A model generated the notes under the pieces. The model was not told the DNA's origin. It made no database searches and saw nothing but the letters and a program-made list of their open reading frames with translations. DNA of 64,000 bases from Leucogyrophana mollusca (lineage: Eukaryota > Basidiomycota > Agaricomycetes > Boletales), in NCBI GenBank assembly GCA_021014945.1, contig MU266340.1, positions 173,721 to 237,720 of the forward strand, given 5' to 3'. Numbering within the stretch: the stretch's first letter is position 1; each line of letters starts with the position of its first letter. Of this stretch, positions 23,655 to 35,084 are shown one piece after another. The position numbers and the translations under genes were made by a program.

Positions 23655-26358
23655 ATGGCTGGTTTAGGAGTTTCAGCTGCCCCAGATTCGACAAGCGCAA
23701 CCGAGGACGCCGCAAGCCGTTCAGTATCCTCTTTTTCCGTCGACAAGAAGGTTGCTTCGGTAGAGCTTCACGATGCACTGGTTGAGGACCTGGCCGAAGG
23801 GCAGGACCAGCCGTTCAAGTGGACTAACGTGCTCTTCCGTCGACGACAGTCGCAGCCTTTAGACCTGGATACCACAGCCACTAAGCGATCGATGTTCGAC
23901 GACCCTCATCTAGCGCCCCACTACTGGCCCAAGAAAGAATACGAGAATATCCACAGGTTCGACCCCAGTGCTCGCTGGACATACAGGGAGGAACAGGTCA
24001 GTACAGTGTAGTCGTCTGGATATAGAGCCTTTGTTAAGTATATTACTATCCAGGCGATCGTGCGCAAGATTGACTGGAAAATTATGCTCTGGGCCGCCAT
24101 AAGCTTTTCTGCTTTGAATTTAGATCGGGGCAACCTCAGCCAGGCGAATACAAGCAGCTTTTTACCAGACTTGGGTTTGACAACCGATGGTGCACGCGAA
24201 TGCCCTTTGATTGTGCTGCTTTTAGTTGCTGATCACGATTTCATTCAGACTTCAATCTTGGAAATACAATTTTTCGTTTGACTTTTCTTTGCGCTGAATT
24301 ACCTTCGCAGCTCGTTTCGAAACGGGTACGTGTTAGCCTTATCAACAAAAGATGAAATGTGACCTTGTACTAGATGGGTCCTGATCGTTGGATTCCGATA
24401 CAAATATGCCTGTGGAGTACGAACCTCTTACCCCAAAGCGCGCTATAATACTTAATAATGGCATGTCAACAGGTTTGGTCACACTTTCCCAGTTCTGGTT
24501 GACCGGACGCACTACGTTTCTCCTTTGTAGGGCTCTCCTTGGGTACGTGATCCGATTCACCATATTCCAAACAGGCTGCTCATAACCGTATTCTAGTCTA
24601 CTTCAAGGCGGGTGAGCTGACCCCGACATTCGTCGAGAGTACGGCCAAGTTAATAGAATGAACCTCTTCAGCTTCATTCCGGACCTCATATTATATCTGT
24701 CATGTGCGGGCTCATATCTCTATTGAACTTCTGTTGTCTAATCCCAAGCAGACTTCTACACCAAGACTGAACTCCCTGTTCGCCTCGCTCTCTTTTGGAT
24801 GTCATCAAATATTTGCTCCATCGTTGCAAGCTTCATCGCTTATGGGACCTTGCGACTTGACGGATACGGTCATAAAGCTGGGTGGCGGTATATGACCTAC
24901 ATATTTTCAACTTTTCCCCTACTGATAGATTTTTAGATGGCTTTTCTTAGTCGAGTATGTTCCCCTTTCTATTCTTCCGCGTACAGATCCTGAGTCCGCT
25001 TCAGAGGTGTCCTCACTCTCGCCATTGGCTTGGCGACCTTCTTTCGTATGCCCCCGTCGCCAACGCAAACGAAGGCTTGGTTCAGGCCGAAAGGCTGGTT
25101 CACGGACCGAGAAGAGACTATCATCGTGAATCGGGTTCTCCGCGATGATCCGTCGAAGGTAAGTCATGTCCGAGCCAAATCGCTCTGAATGCGCCCTTAC
25201 GTTGTACACAGGGTGACATGCACAACCGCGAGGGGTTGACTATACGGCGGTTATGGACTGCCGTTTGTGATTATGACCTGTGGCCGCTTTATATTCTGTA
25301 GGTGGTGCAGCGGCGTCGAGGATCATCGCTAACGTTGTTTGCAGAGGACTTATGTTTGGTATACCTGGCTCTCCGCCGGGAACATATCTCACGCTTCTAC
25401 TGAGGAACATTGGGTGCGTCCGTAGTTCGTTTGTTCGTCAATTCATACCTAATTCGTTCGCAAAGTTTCAACACCTTCCAAACCAATCTGTTGGCCATCC
25501 CCTCGACAGCACTCGGCATAGTGACCATGTTCATCATCACTTTAATTTCAGAATCAGTTGACGAACGCTCCATGGTCGCGATGGTTGAAGACCTATGGAC
25601 GTTACCGTTCTTGGTCGCGCTTTATTGCCTCCCCGAGAGCCCTAACTCCTGGATATTTTTTGTAAGTATGGTTCGCGCTGCGTGAAGGAACTAAAGCTGA
25701 TAAGCCATAGGGCATCGTGACTGGCTTGCTGTCATTCCCGTGCGTAATACCCGCCTTTCAATGGTGTTGAGTAACCTTGACCGCATTTCTGTGGATCAGA
25801 TATACCCACCCTATTCAGGTATGACTGCCCGTAGTTCTTCGAGCAAATCAATTCTTATGTGGATCACAGGTTGGATGGTGTTCTCGAAATTCCGGTGCCG
25901 TGGCTAGTCGCACTGTAAACGCATCATTGTACAATATGTACGTTCGCTACCTTTGATTTTTGCTTTACAAGCGCTGATGGACTGTATAGGTTCGTACAGG
26001 CTAGCAGCATCGTCTCCGCGCAAATATACGTCCAATCCGACGCTCCAAGATGTTCGTTTGCATTCAACCCGTGATCCTCGATCATTTTAACATCTTAGGG
26101 CCTAGATAAACGTGGAAATCGTACCCTCATCATTATCTGCTCCATCAACATCTTAGTTCTGTATCCCGGGACGAAAGCCTACTACATCTGGCGCAACCGC
26201 CAGCGCGCTAAGATATGGGATGCCATGACCCCGGAGGCAAGTTTAAATGACTGAGGATCTTAATGATTTACCAACCACTCGTACAGGAACAAACGCACTA
26301 TTTGAGCACGACGAAAGACATGGGCAACAGACGACTCGATTTCCGCTTTGCGCACTAG
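23655..26358 (+). CDS. DAL5/allantoate-permease-like MFS transporter
   Basis: Nineteen exons: 23655-23996, 24054-24189, 24249-24325, 24374-24416, 24473-24542, 24597-24611, 24672-24703, 24752-24887, 24937-24954, 25005-25158, 25212-25297, 25345-25413, 25466-25661, 25711-25739, 25800-25818, 25870-25937, 25990-26051, 26106-26236 and 26287-26358. They give 584 residues with all phases correct. It is an anion:cation symporter of the DAL5 family, probably in the plasma membrane, importing an organic anion such as allantoate, ureidosuccinate or a vitamin. Landmarks: [106 protein letters not shown]. Exons of 15, 18 and 19 nt and a final GC-AG intron (26237-26286) are notable. The substrate cannot be told from sequence. 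Confidence 0.92.
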
Positions 26359-26767
26359 AAAGAGATCATGAGTATATGTTCGAGTGTATGATGTGAAAGT
26401 TGATTGAAGACGGTGACACTAACCCAACAGTATATACTTCTTGTGGAATTTCAGAGGACTCAGTACCTTCGATCATATATAAGAAGATCACAAAGATAAG
26501 ACAACACCAAAGGTCAACATGCAGTAAAGATAATGCTTACGGTCCGAATCCGAAGTTACCGTCGACGAGCAAGGGACGGGAGGAAGTTAACAAGAGTGAG
26601 TCACGCTGCCACACAAGAATCAAGAGGAAAGGAAAAAAACCAATATATAGAGTACAAAATTACAACGATGTATGTGAACTGAATAAGGGAGGAAGGAAAA
26701 TGTTCATATAATGTCCAAGATGTAAGGAAATCGCTTTCAGATCGTCTTTAATCCAGGCAAACACCAA
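26359..26767. other. convergent 3' flanks
   Basis: AT-rich 3' flank of the permease (+) meeting the 3' end of the chitin-binding gene (-). A short plus frame at 26400-26711 has no support. Confidence 0.5.
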
Positions 26768-27698
26768 TTAGTTTGAGGCGCAAGTGCCTTGGTCAACCCA
26801 GGCACCAGACTTGTCTCCGGGTGTGTTGCTAGAAGCCCAGTGCGGCGCGAACCACAGGTGAGAGCTGTATGAAGATATTAGTACGCTGGTCAATGGTGGA
26901 TAGAAGAGTACTCACTTGTAGGTGACTTTACTGCCACCCTCGTATTGGGTGGAACGGTCCCAGGCAGATATACCAGAACAAGATACGGACAACTTGGACG
27001 AATCAGAGCACGGACCGTTCAGAGCCCACTCCATCGCGGCATCTTGAATGATAATGATCAGGAGAAGATCCCGTCGAGGCAGGCGTTATGAGACTTACCC
27101 TTAGGTGGGTTGTTATAGCTCCATTGCTTGGCCGTCCACAACTCGTTCGCATAGACAGTTTGGTTACCAGCGGTATACTGTGTATCTCTGTCAGTATATC
27201 AGTGTACGAGAAAGAGAGAGAGAGATCGTACCGCTGTGTTAGGCTGCCAGCTCATAACCCCATTGCAGTTACCTCCAGAACCCGTCGGGTTTGGAGGGCA
27301 GGAGGACTGAGTGGCATGAGGAGACCCAGATGCCTGAGGGGAGTGGCTCCACGGGGGCGACTGTGTGGACTGAGTCGACCATGCCGACTGAGTAGTTTGA
27401 GTGCCAGTCGTCTGAGAGGACCACGTCGACTGCGTAGGAGAGACGTGAGAAGACTCAGAAGACTTGGTAGACACAGTAGACCCAGTGGTCTGGGTAGATA
27501 CTGGGCCCTGAGTGGTCAGCGGGGTCACAGTAGTTTGTGGAACCTGGCTGGACTACAGTTAAGATCAATAATGAGTTCATCGGGTGGAGATCGAAAGCAT
27601 ACCTTGTCTCCGTCATCACGACGGATGATTGCACCGTTGGCAGAGTAGAAAGTGGAAGAGAGGACAAAAGCAACCGCGACGAATTTAGCGGAGAACAT
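26768..27698 (-). CDS. secreted protein with two CBM5/12 chitin-binding modules
   Basis: Exons 27698-27603, 27552-27232, 27177-27099, 27042-26916 and 26864-26768 give 239 residues. The N terminus is a signal peptide (MFSAKFVAVAFVLSSTFYSA), followed by IIRR, which may be a processing site. Residues about 35-120 are a Ser/Thr-rich, probably O-glycosylated stretch. Two modules follow: CNGVMSWQPNTAYTAG...VYANELWTAKQWS...C and CSGISAWDRSTQYEGG...VTYNSHLWFAPHW...C. Each has the W, AY/QY, LW and W aromatic pattern of carbohydrate-binding families 5/12 and paired cysteines. No catalytic domain is present, so it probably binds chitin or other glycan in the wall or outside. The GA-rich tract at 27208-27224 lies in intron 2. 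Confidence 0.85.
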
Positions 27699-29694
27699 TT
27701 CGCTAGGATAATAATTAAGATTGGGATGATTAGATGAGTAGATAATTGGGCTGTGAATGTGATGAGGAAAACCAAGAACTTGCAGGATTCTATACCTCGA
27801 GAACTCTTCGGATGTCCTACAGTCGAATGGACGAGTAGCCCGTGTTTGTATTGGCGGATATGGGAGGCTCGGTAGACTAACGAATTCCGAACCTACCGTC
27901 AGTGTGTTCGGTTCGGCAAGTACACATATCTCGGAGGGTGAGAACCATCCCGAAACACCAGTGATTATTGAGCGACTCCCAAGGACGTCCGATAGTTGGT
28001 AGATTCGGTAGTGTTGGATGTCTCGGATTGTCGGGAGTCGCGGAATGCACAGCGGGCACAATGGACGTCTTGGAAACGAAACTGGCAGAAGTATAGGAGA
28101 AACCCCTCCTAGGGATATCGGACATCCGCGCTTGAACGGAAGGCCTTATAGCCATGAGATTCTCGGCCTGTCTTGTTTCGCATGAAGCACTAGCGCAAGC
28201 CCTTGCACCTGGGGCATTTAGGGCCAGTGGTTTCGAGTGGACTGCCCAGCCGCGGACGACAGTCAGATCTCCTCGTTGCCGCACTCGAAGCCGGAATTCC
28301 CCTAGATACAAGCCCCGCAGCCCCCAGAGCTTTTTACAATAAGGAGCCTAGGGAAGGCCTGAGCACACGTTCCCTTCATGATTATTACAAGCCCTGTATA
28401 TCACCACACACAGATGATACCCAAATTGCTAGCTCTCGGTCGCATTGGAACAACGGCTACGCTGTCGAAATTCGCCCTCGTTTTATTTGAGTCGACTGAC
28501 CCGCTCCTGACGGGACGGGAAATAGCAAACGAATCACTTCTGCTGTGAGTGTAAGCACGACTGGCACCACCCCTTTCCTGACGACAACATCGCCATCTGC
28601 TGGTGGATCAATATGGTTTTGAAAGGAGAAAATAGTGTGAGGTGACTGGGGCTGCGAGGAATGACGCCGATGAGCAGAGGGCCGATACCTCGCGTGCATT
28701 TGCCCATGTGAAGCAGGATTGAGGGAAGCATGCAAATTATTGGCATGCTGGTGGCTTGGCTGACTGCTGCATGTACTTAGGGAAAGCTGGCGGTTGACGA
28801 CGGGAAAACGAAGATCGAGAACGGGTGGCAAGAAGATTGGCACGAAGCTTCCCTAGAAAATAGGAAAAAGAGGGTGGTATTCACAGAAGGCAAAGATGTG
28901 GCTCGAGGTTCTCCGCCCCTCCTTGGTTGCGACAATGGGTCGTTCGGCTGAGTAGTAGCCTGCGCGACAGCCGTACCTCTGCTTCTTGTCAGCATATTTC
29001 TGTTTCTTCGTGTTAGCTCCTCACTCTCTCTGCATGTCAGCCAATTCCATGTCACCATCATCGCGCACACTTCTCCGCGTCAGCCTCCACACACTCTCTT
29101 CTCCCCGCGTCAGTCTCTCCAGACACTCTTTTTCGTCGACCTGAGTCGCCGTCCCCTCTCCCCTGGGCCCCCCGCACGTTACCCTCAACTCTTTTCTTGG
29201 CTTTGGTTATCGAGAGGCACGTACGTCCTGGTGAGGCAGAGAGTCTTTCCCCTGTGCTGGCGTGCGTTATAATACATTACCAGAGGTACGTCGTATCCAA
29301 AGACATCCGAGTCCGGCACGCAGGGTATAGCTTGCAACGGGAAGAACGGAGATGAGAGGTTACGAGTGGCTATGAGCGCAGGGGGAGTTCCTCTCCTTAA
29401 GCCTGCGAGCAGTTGGGGGTCAGAAGGACATGATTGCAACGCAGTGACTGGACGCATGTACACGCGTCAACTTCCTGAGACTCTCTGTAACCCTAACCTA
29501 GACGTCAGTATATCCCCATCTGACGCCATGATGTGGTGTATGCAGCACAATCGGTCCTTCTACCTTTCGTCACGTCAAGAGCCGACCACAATGTATGTCG
29601 GTGAAGGTGGTACAATGTGAATCTGTAAATTCACGCGTTCAACATCACACTTGACCCCTGGACCCCTAGTCCCCGAAAACATACCACAGTAAAT
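27699..29694. other. gene-free region with CT-rich tract
   Basis: Contains the upstream region of the chitin-binding gene at its left edge. Around 29067-29155 a CT-rich tract holds two similar units, CTTCTCCGCGTCAGCC and CTTCTCCCCGCGTCAG, each followed by a CACTCT end. No exon set supported. Confidence 0.4.
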
Positions 29695-30468
29695 TTATGA
29701 AGGGCCTCCGCACCCCTGTTCTTTCAATTCGTCAATCACGGAAAGATTGCTCGCGAGATAGCCATTAAAAGTCGTGTTAATGCCAAGGGGGAACACAGGA
29801 GCGCAGTCGCCACCTTTACCCGTCGCCGGCTTGGCCATACTAAGCGCGCCCGTTCTCAAATCCGACTTTGTAACAGAGCTGCCCGTCGGATTCGGGAAAA
29901 CTGATAGCGCTGCCGAGGAGCTAAATACTCGCAGAGCGGTTCCGGCAACGGAGGCCCTCACAGAATATGAAGCGACACATTTGACATTGTAAGCTTGCAT
30001 TTGTGGCGCAATTCCCTCGAAACTGAACGGCAGCTCATATGCAGAGGCATTGAGCGAAACAGGACCGGTCGCGAGAGTCACTCCTTTCAAGCTGATGGTG
30101 ACGTTAAGCCACCCCGCGTGTAGGAGAGATCCACCGGCGAGGTGAATGGGCTTAGCGCCGGTGATCTTGGCATAGACGACTGGAGAGTCGATCAACATGC
30201 TTGCTGGGGAGGCGACGTCCTCCGCCAGATAAGGTCGTATAGCCGGTACACAGCGAAAGGCAAGGAGGGTCACTGGAACCCGCGGGCACGGCAAAGCCGC
30301 CGCCTGGAGGTATGACCGGCTGAGTGGACATGTAACTTTTGTTGCACCTGGGTGCGAGGTCATACTGGGTATACACAGGGGAATGAGTACAAGGACGTAC
30401 CGTGTTTGCGCGGATGCTGTCGCGAGCAAGTGCCTGTCAACGAAGATCGCGACAGCAAAGCACTGCAT
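29695..30468 (-). pseudogene. 5' fragment of a glycoside-hydrolase-superfamily-like secreted protein, frameshifted and truncated
   Basis: From memory this matches the N-terminal half of a large secreted glycosidase-like family of Agaricomycetes. The signal-like start is MQCFAVAIFVDRHLL. A GTACGT...CCCAG intron leads to TQYDLAPRCNKSYMS and PPGGGFAVPAGSSDPP. The frame then slips by one base near 30262-30270 into LLAFRCVPAIRPYLAEDV, continuing through ASMLIDSPVVYAKITGAKPI, GWLNVTISLKGVTLATG, VTKSDLRTGAL and NGYLASNLSVIDELKEQG. Homology stops there: five unrelated residues and a stop follow, and the catalytic half is absent from the window. Frameshift plus truncation point to a relic. Confidence 0.65.
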
Positions 30469-31377
30469 GGAAAGGCAGCCTTATAAGGCCACTAAGCAGG
30501 CCAGAATTAAAGCTTTCGCCTCTGGTCCGACTGTCTTGTAGTCTCCTATATACAGACCTTGAATCTAAAAGGAAGAGTACTCCTCTCAGAAAATCCGTTA
30601 TGTAAATAGCACACCTCTCAAACGCATGGTGAGCGTCTTCTTGCTGTGGTGCATCAAAGTTTGGGGCTGCCTGGTAGCTATTCCAGTTGGCCATCATGGT
30701 CGATGACGAAACTTCTGACAATACCCACTTCGAAGTTCGAACAAGTGGATGGCCCCCGCCGGTTCTCCTTATTGAGCGTGAAGCGGCAGCGACTCGAGCA
30801 GGAAACACTACGAGGGATCTAACACCCATGTGGCGTCGAATAGACCAATCCGGCTGCGAGCTCTTGCCTAACGGGCGGGAGACATGGCGCTGGCTTTTAG
30901 GAACGCGCGCCGACTCGTCACGAACGTCCAAATACCAGGGCTGGTTTGATGACGCGGCTTTCAAGTTTGCGAACTTGCAGCCTCGCGCCACTATACTGAG
31001 TGAGTGCGTAATTGCTCATTGTAAACACGCGAGCACCACCCAGAAGATTACTGTGTTCGTCCTGTCGCCTTCGCTACAGTATACGTCTTCCGTGTTCATT
31101 AAGTACGACACAAGTTTTTCTAAGGTTGGGGATGAAGGCGGACTCAGAGTGGATCAGTCTTGTACGATTGATGAGAGCCAGAGATGGATGTCGTAACTAT
31201 GCTGTTGATCTGGCAAGAGTTTTCAGCGGATGAGCGACGAGCGACCGTCAGAGGAAGTAACGCGAATCACAAAAGTGGTACTCAGGCAAGATATCGAGGT
31301 CATGGGGAGACATTCGGGGTCGTCGGATAGGAAAGTGTTGTGGCTCGCTTCCACATGGGGCGTTCTCACCTCCACCG
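30469..31377. other. spacer without supported gene
   Basis: Opposed plus (30687-31196) and minus (30437-30991) frames overlap. Neither shows a family, and neither is favoured by splice signals. A palindrome GCCTTATAAGGC at 30479-30490 lies just upstream of the relic's ATG. Confidence 0.4.
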
Positions 31378-33839
31378 CTATAGTATTGTCGCTTTGGCCT
31401 GCTCCAACGGGGGATCCACAGAAATGGGAAAATGTGCCGGGGTGTGCATAGAGCGTACCTCCATGCTTGAGGTCATAATCCAGAGACCATGTGAGGTTGT
31501 GTGGTAGTACATCCAATACGTATCGGAGGTTTGGGCCGGACCTTCTTCAATAGTTTGTGTGGGCACTAAAGGATCTGGCCGAGTTCCGATCGTTAGTGTC
31601 GTGTGCTTCGGGATGCCGCCCATCCAGGTCTCGAGTTCAACCACCGTCCGTTCGAGACGTCTGATAAAACCGCGTGCTGTCAGCACCGCCGACAGAGTCA
31701 GATCCTCGACCACTCGATAAGGAAGGGAAAATCGAGGGATCGAAGTCTTCGAGGCCAACGAGAGTGAAAATGATTCAAAATGCCACATTCTGGCGCGACG
31801 CGCAACTGCACATTGGTCCAGCGAGCAAATCCGGGTCCCGTTGGCAGAACAACCTTGAATTGGTTGGAGGGTCGTGGCTGAGACATAGGGTTTCGAGATC
31901 GTCTGTGTTCCGCTGGCACCAGCAGACCCAGGATAATCGTTCGTCACAAAGAGGGTTGGGACAGGACGAGTAATAGCGACAAGGTCAACACTAGCCTGAG
32001 TGATTCCGTCGGTCGTCTGAGGTAGAGAAGCGTTGTCAGGACAGGTAGCTATATTGATCGGGGTCCAGGAGCAAACATCGATAAATAGACCGGTCTTGGA
32101 CACTAGGAGGCACGAGAAGCATGGTGAGACCGCGGGCGAAACAACGGCAGATGTCAAGAACCCGGCGGTAAGGAGGGCGACCAGGGCGACTTGACTACAG
32201 CGATCCGGGCCCCACTTGTGGACCAAAGTAGTGATCGAATCGAAGGATGAGGTACCACGTCCCCCTGCTCTCAAGAACCGAAAACAATTGCACACCACAA
32301 TTCTCACACGCACCAAAGTCGAGGCTGTTGCCCAAGAGCGGAGATGTTGCGCATAAAACGCTGTAGGTTTGAAGACACGAGGAGCGTAGTAGCCTTCCAT
32401 GAAACAATAGAAAAGCGGGCCAGTGCTTCGATGCACAACGCTATGAGCTGTAGATCTCCACATAATTGTCTCCATCGTCCGTGGGTCAATAGTGGGTAGC
32501 AACGGCGAGGTGGGGACCATCACAGATAAACCGCTGATGTGAAACATGAAGCAGAGAGCTGCAACGAGCGCTCCATAAGTGGTAAGGCCGGGAGGAACAC
32601 CAGTTCGCAGTAAAACCGCAATCGATAGGCTAACAAAAATAGCAAGTGGCCACCGAGTGTACATCGCCGCCAGTATAGAATTGCCTTCTTTCGATCGAGA
32701 CTCGTTGTGGGACAGATCTTCTCTGGTAGAGGCGACGCGAGTATCAGGAGGGATTGGTTCAGTTCCGCACGATGTCCCGCCTGGAGACCCTCCCCGCCCA
32801 AGAGTCACATCTCTGAGGATGAAGACCTCAGTACCGTGGGGAAGAGTTGCAATTCTTGTTGGAGGACTCAAGCTCCCCGGATCACTTGCGCTAACGGATA
32901 GCTCCAGCAACAACTTTTTGCATCGTGATGAGCCCGTCATTCGTCCCGGCTTGGCGAAGAAAGCCCACAATATGTCGGCTTCGTCCTTGTCGGCGCCCAT
33001 TTCGTCCTCGGTAACGCGAACTTGAACATGGCTGGCAGGGAGAAACATCGAGGCGACAGGAAAGTCACGCAGGTTGAACAAGTATACCCCGTCAAGGTAT
33101 ACACTTTTGAGGGTGTCCCATAACTCGAATAATCGCGATAGATTGGGGGGAACGCCTAAAACGTGGAGAGCCGATCTTTCTTCTAGAGTCGGAAGTGGCG
33201 AGATTTTGGGGACGGTGTGGTATGTAACCCATTCGAAGCGTTCAGGACGGAGTATGGATAGGAAAGTGAAAGTCATGGAATCCGGATCTAGCCAGCTCAT
33301 ATTGGCCTTGGCGTCGAACACTGCTCTATTGCATATCTCCTGGTCCGAGTGGCCCGAAGCAAGGGGCGTGCCCAACTTGAACCCAAATCGCACGACGCGG
33401 AGGTTGGGAAATGGACGGCAGCACGCTCGCTTAGATAGGAATTTGAGGGTGAGGGGTGGACATACTGGGACGAAGCGAAGCTCTATGCTTTTCACAAAGG
33501 CGGCTTCATAGTGCAGAGCTGATAGGGCGGCAGATCCGTAGCAAGACATTACCCGTAAGAAGGCTTTCTCCGTGTGGAACACGAGGCTGTCCATGAATAC
33601 AGGAAATGCGAGTGTATAGAAGAGCCTGGTGACCACCAAGACCTCGGTTGGGTGAAGGTTCTCGGGGGTGAACACAAAATAGAAAATACGCCTCATTATA
33701 GCCACATAGGCAGGGACGAGAGGATCCAAAGGAGTTTTGCGCCTGTACATAGGATTTACAAATCCCACAACATATGAACGGGGATCAGTACTTACTCGAC
33801 AATGGAGTCGGTGGTGTTTCTAGTCTTGTGAGCATCCAT
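31378..33839 (-). CDS. F-box/LRR-like N-terminal half joined to a multi-pass membrane half
   Basis: A 44-nt exon 33839-33796 (MDAHKTRNTTDSIVE) splices by GTAAGT...CAG to one long exon 33742-31378, giving 802 residues. The first about 370 residues read like the LRR part of basidiomycete F-box proteins (AIMRRIFYFVFTPENLHPTE, then FPNLRVVRFGFKLGTPL and SRLFELWDTLKSVYLDGV). A clear F-box is not visible. From about residue 375 the composition changes to membrane segments (WPLAIFVSLSIAVLL, YGALVAALCFMFHISGLSV, VALVALLTAGFLTSAVV). The C-terminal end is ambiguous because an overlapping frame (31223-31516) is also open. It could be one fused gene, or two genes with unrecognised introns at the junction. 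Function unknown. Confidence 0.5.
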
Positions 33840-34725
33840 GTTGGTGGAGAAGACAGACGCGGTGGCGGCAGTCGGATATGAACGTCGCGTGACACCACAT
33901 CTCCAGTTTCGGAAGGTGTTCAAGTTCAACCTTCAGTGCAACGGCAGCACACCTCCTATAACGCGCATTAACATTCCGTCTCACCCCTCATTACGGCTCT
34001 CATGGACCTGTATTCGACGGGCTCCAAACAAATAATTGCAGGTCTGGATCAGATGCCACCGCGCTGACGCTAATCCAGGTACACGGAGTGTGGAAGGCGC
34101 TTGGAGCTTAGAGACGGATATGACCAGAAGGTGCATCGAATTGTCTTTCCTCCCCGTCGCCCCACCGTATCTTACCTGAGATGTTTCAATTTTTTTCATC
34201 ACTCTACTTGTATATTACAAGGGCTTCTTACGGGCCACGACCGTGGGGGGTAGAATGGTGGAGACCTTGGCACCTGAGTTATGTATTAAAGGAAATGAAG
34301 AACGACTTCAGAGAGTTCTTCTATCGCGAACGCTAATTATACAGAACTCCTGGGGAACACTAAAGGCGTGGTTGGCGGAGAATTGGTTAGCTTATCGCCG
34401 ACTGAAGAACATGGGTGTGTTTGAGTGGTAGAGGAGAGGGTGGGTGGAATGTGGCCATCCGGATCAGGTGCAAAAATTGGGGCACATTCGGTGAAAAGGT
34501 GTGTGACGCGGTTATTGCGGGTTGCAGAAAGACCTGGCGGGAGGCTTACATGGACTCGAAAGGTCAGAGACAGCTGATGGCGGGGAGTTAATGAAATCAG
34601 GATGGCTTGTTGCTGCCAGCAGCAAATTTGGGATCATTGCGGAATCTGCAAGTTTCACCTGGTCGGAAATGGTGCTATGATATTTACCCTTTCAACGGTG
34701 CTTCCTGAGAATGGATTTAATTGAC
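33840..34725. other. intergenic
   Basis: Upstream region of the fused membrane gene and spacer. No exon or RNA gene recognised. In particular, no zinc-finger exon follows the solo module at 34726. Confidence 0.45.
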
Positions 34726-35084
34726 TCACTCACGAACGGCTATGGGAGTTATATCACGCTCAGTGGCAGCGGCGAAAACTGATGTTGGCGAGGCATCTGG
34801 AGGTAGCAGGAACAAATATTGCTCCCGTGGCCGTGGGGCCCCACCGCTGTAATTGATAAAGGATGTAAGTGGAACAAGTATGCTTGCGATCAACAGAAGG
34901 GAGCCCACGGATTGTGACTATTGGGAAGGAACTTCCCGCAATTCAGTTGAACCGGTGCACCACGCCGGTCGAGATGATGCACCGTGTCACGAGGGTCAAT
35001 GCACATGTCATGCTCCCCGCGAAGCTCTTCCCAATCTGCGATACTATATTCAATGTGGTGAATGTCAACAAGTAGAAGATACAC
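34726..35084 (-). pseudogene. solo copy of the CIDPR module, no zinc fingers
   Basis: Two minus-strand pieces match the module of the 9-15 kb array. One (35084-34890) contains DWEELRGEHDMCIDPRDTV, HHLDRRGAPV and a stop. The other (34908-34726) contains YLFLLPPDASPTSVFAAATE and RDITP, ending at a good GTGAGT donor. Exon order and strand are as in members A and D. No zinc-finger exon is present downstream in the next 700 bp. It may be a free-standing relative, a truncated relic, or a gene whose 3' part has moved. Confidence 0.5.
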
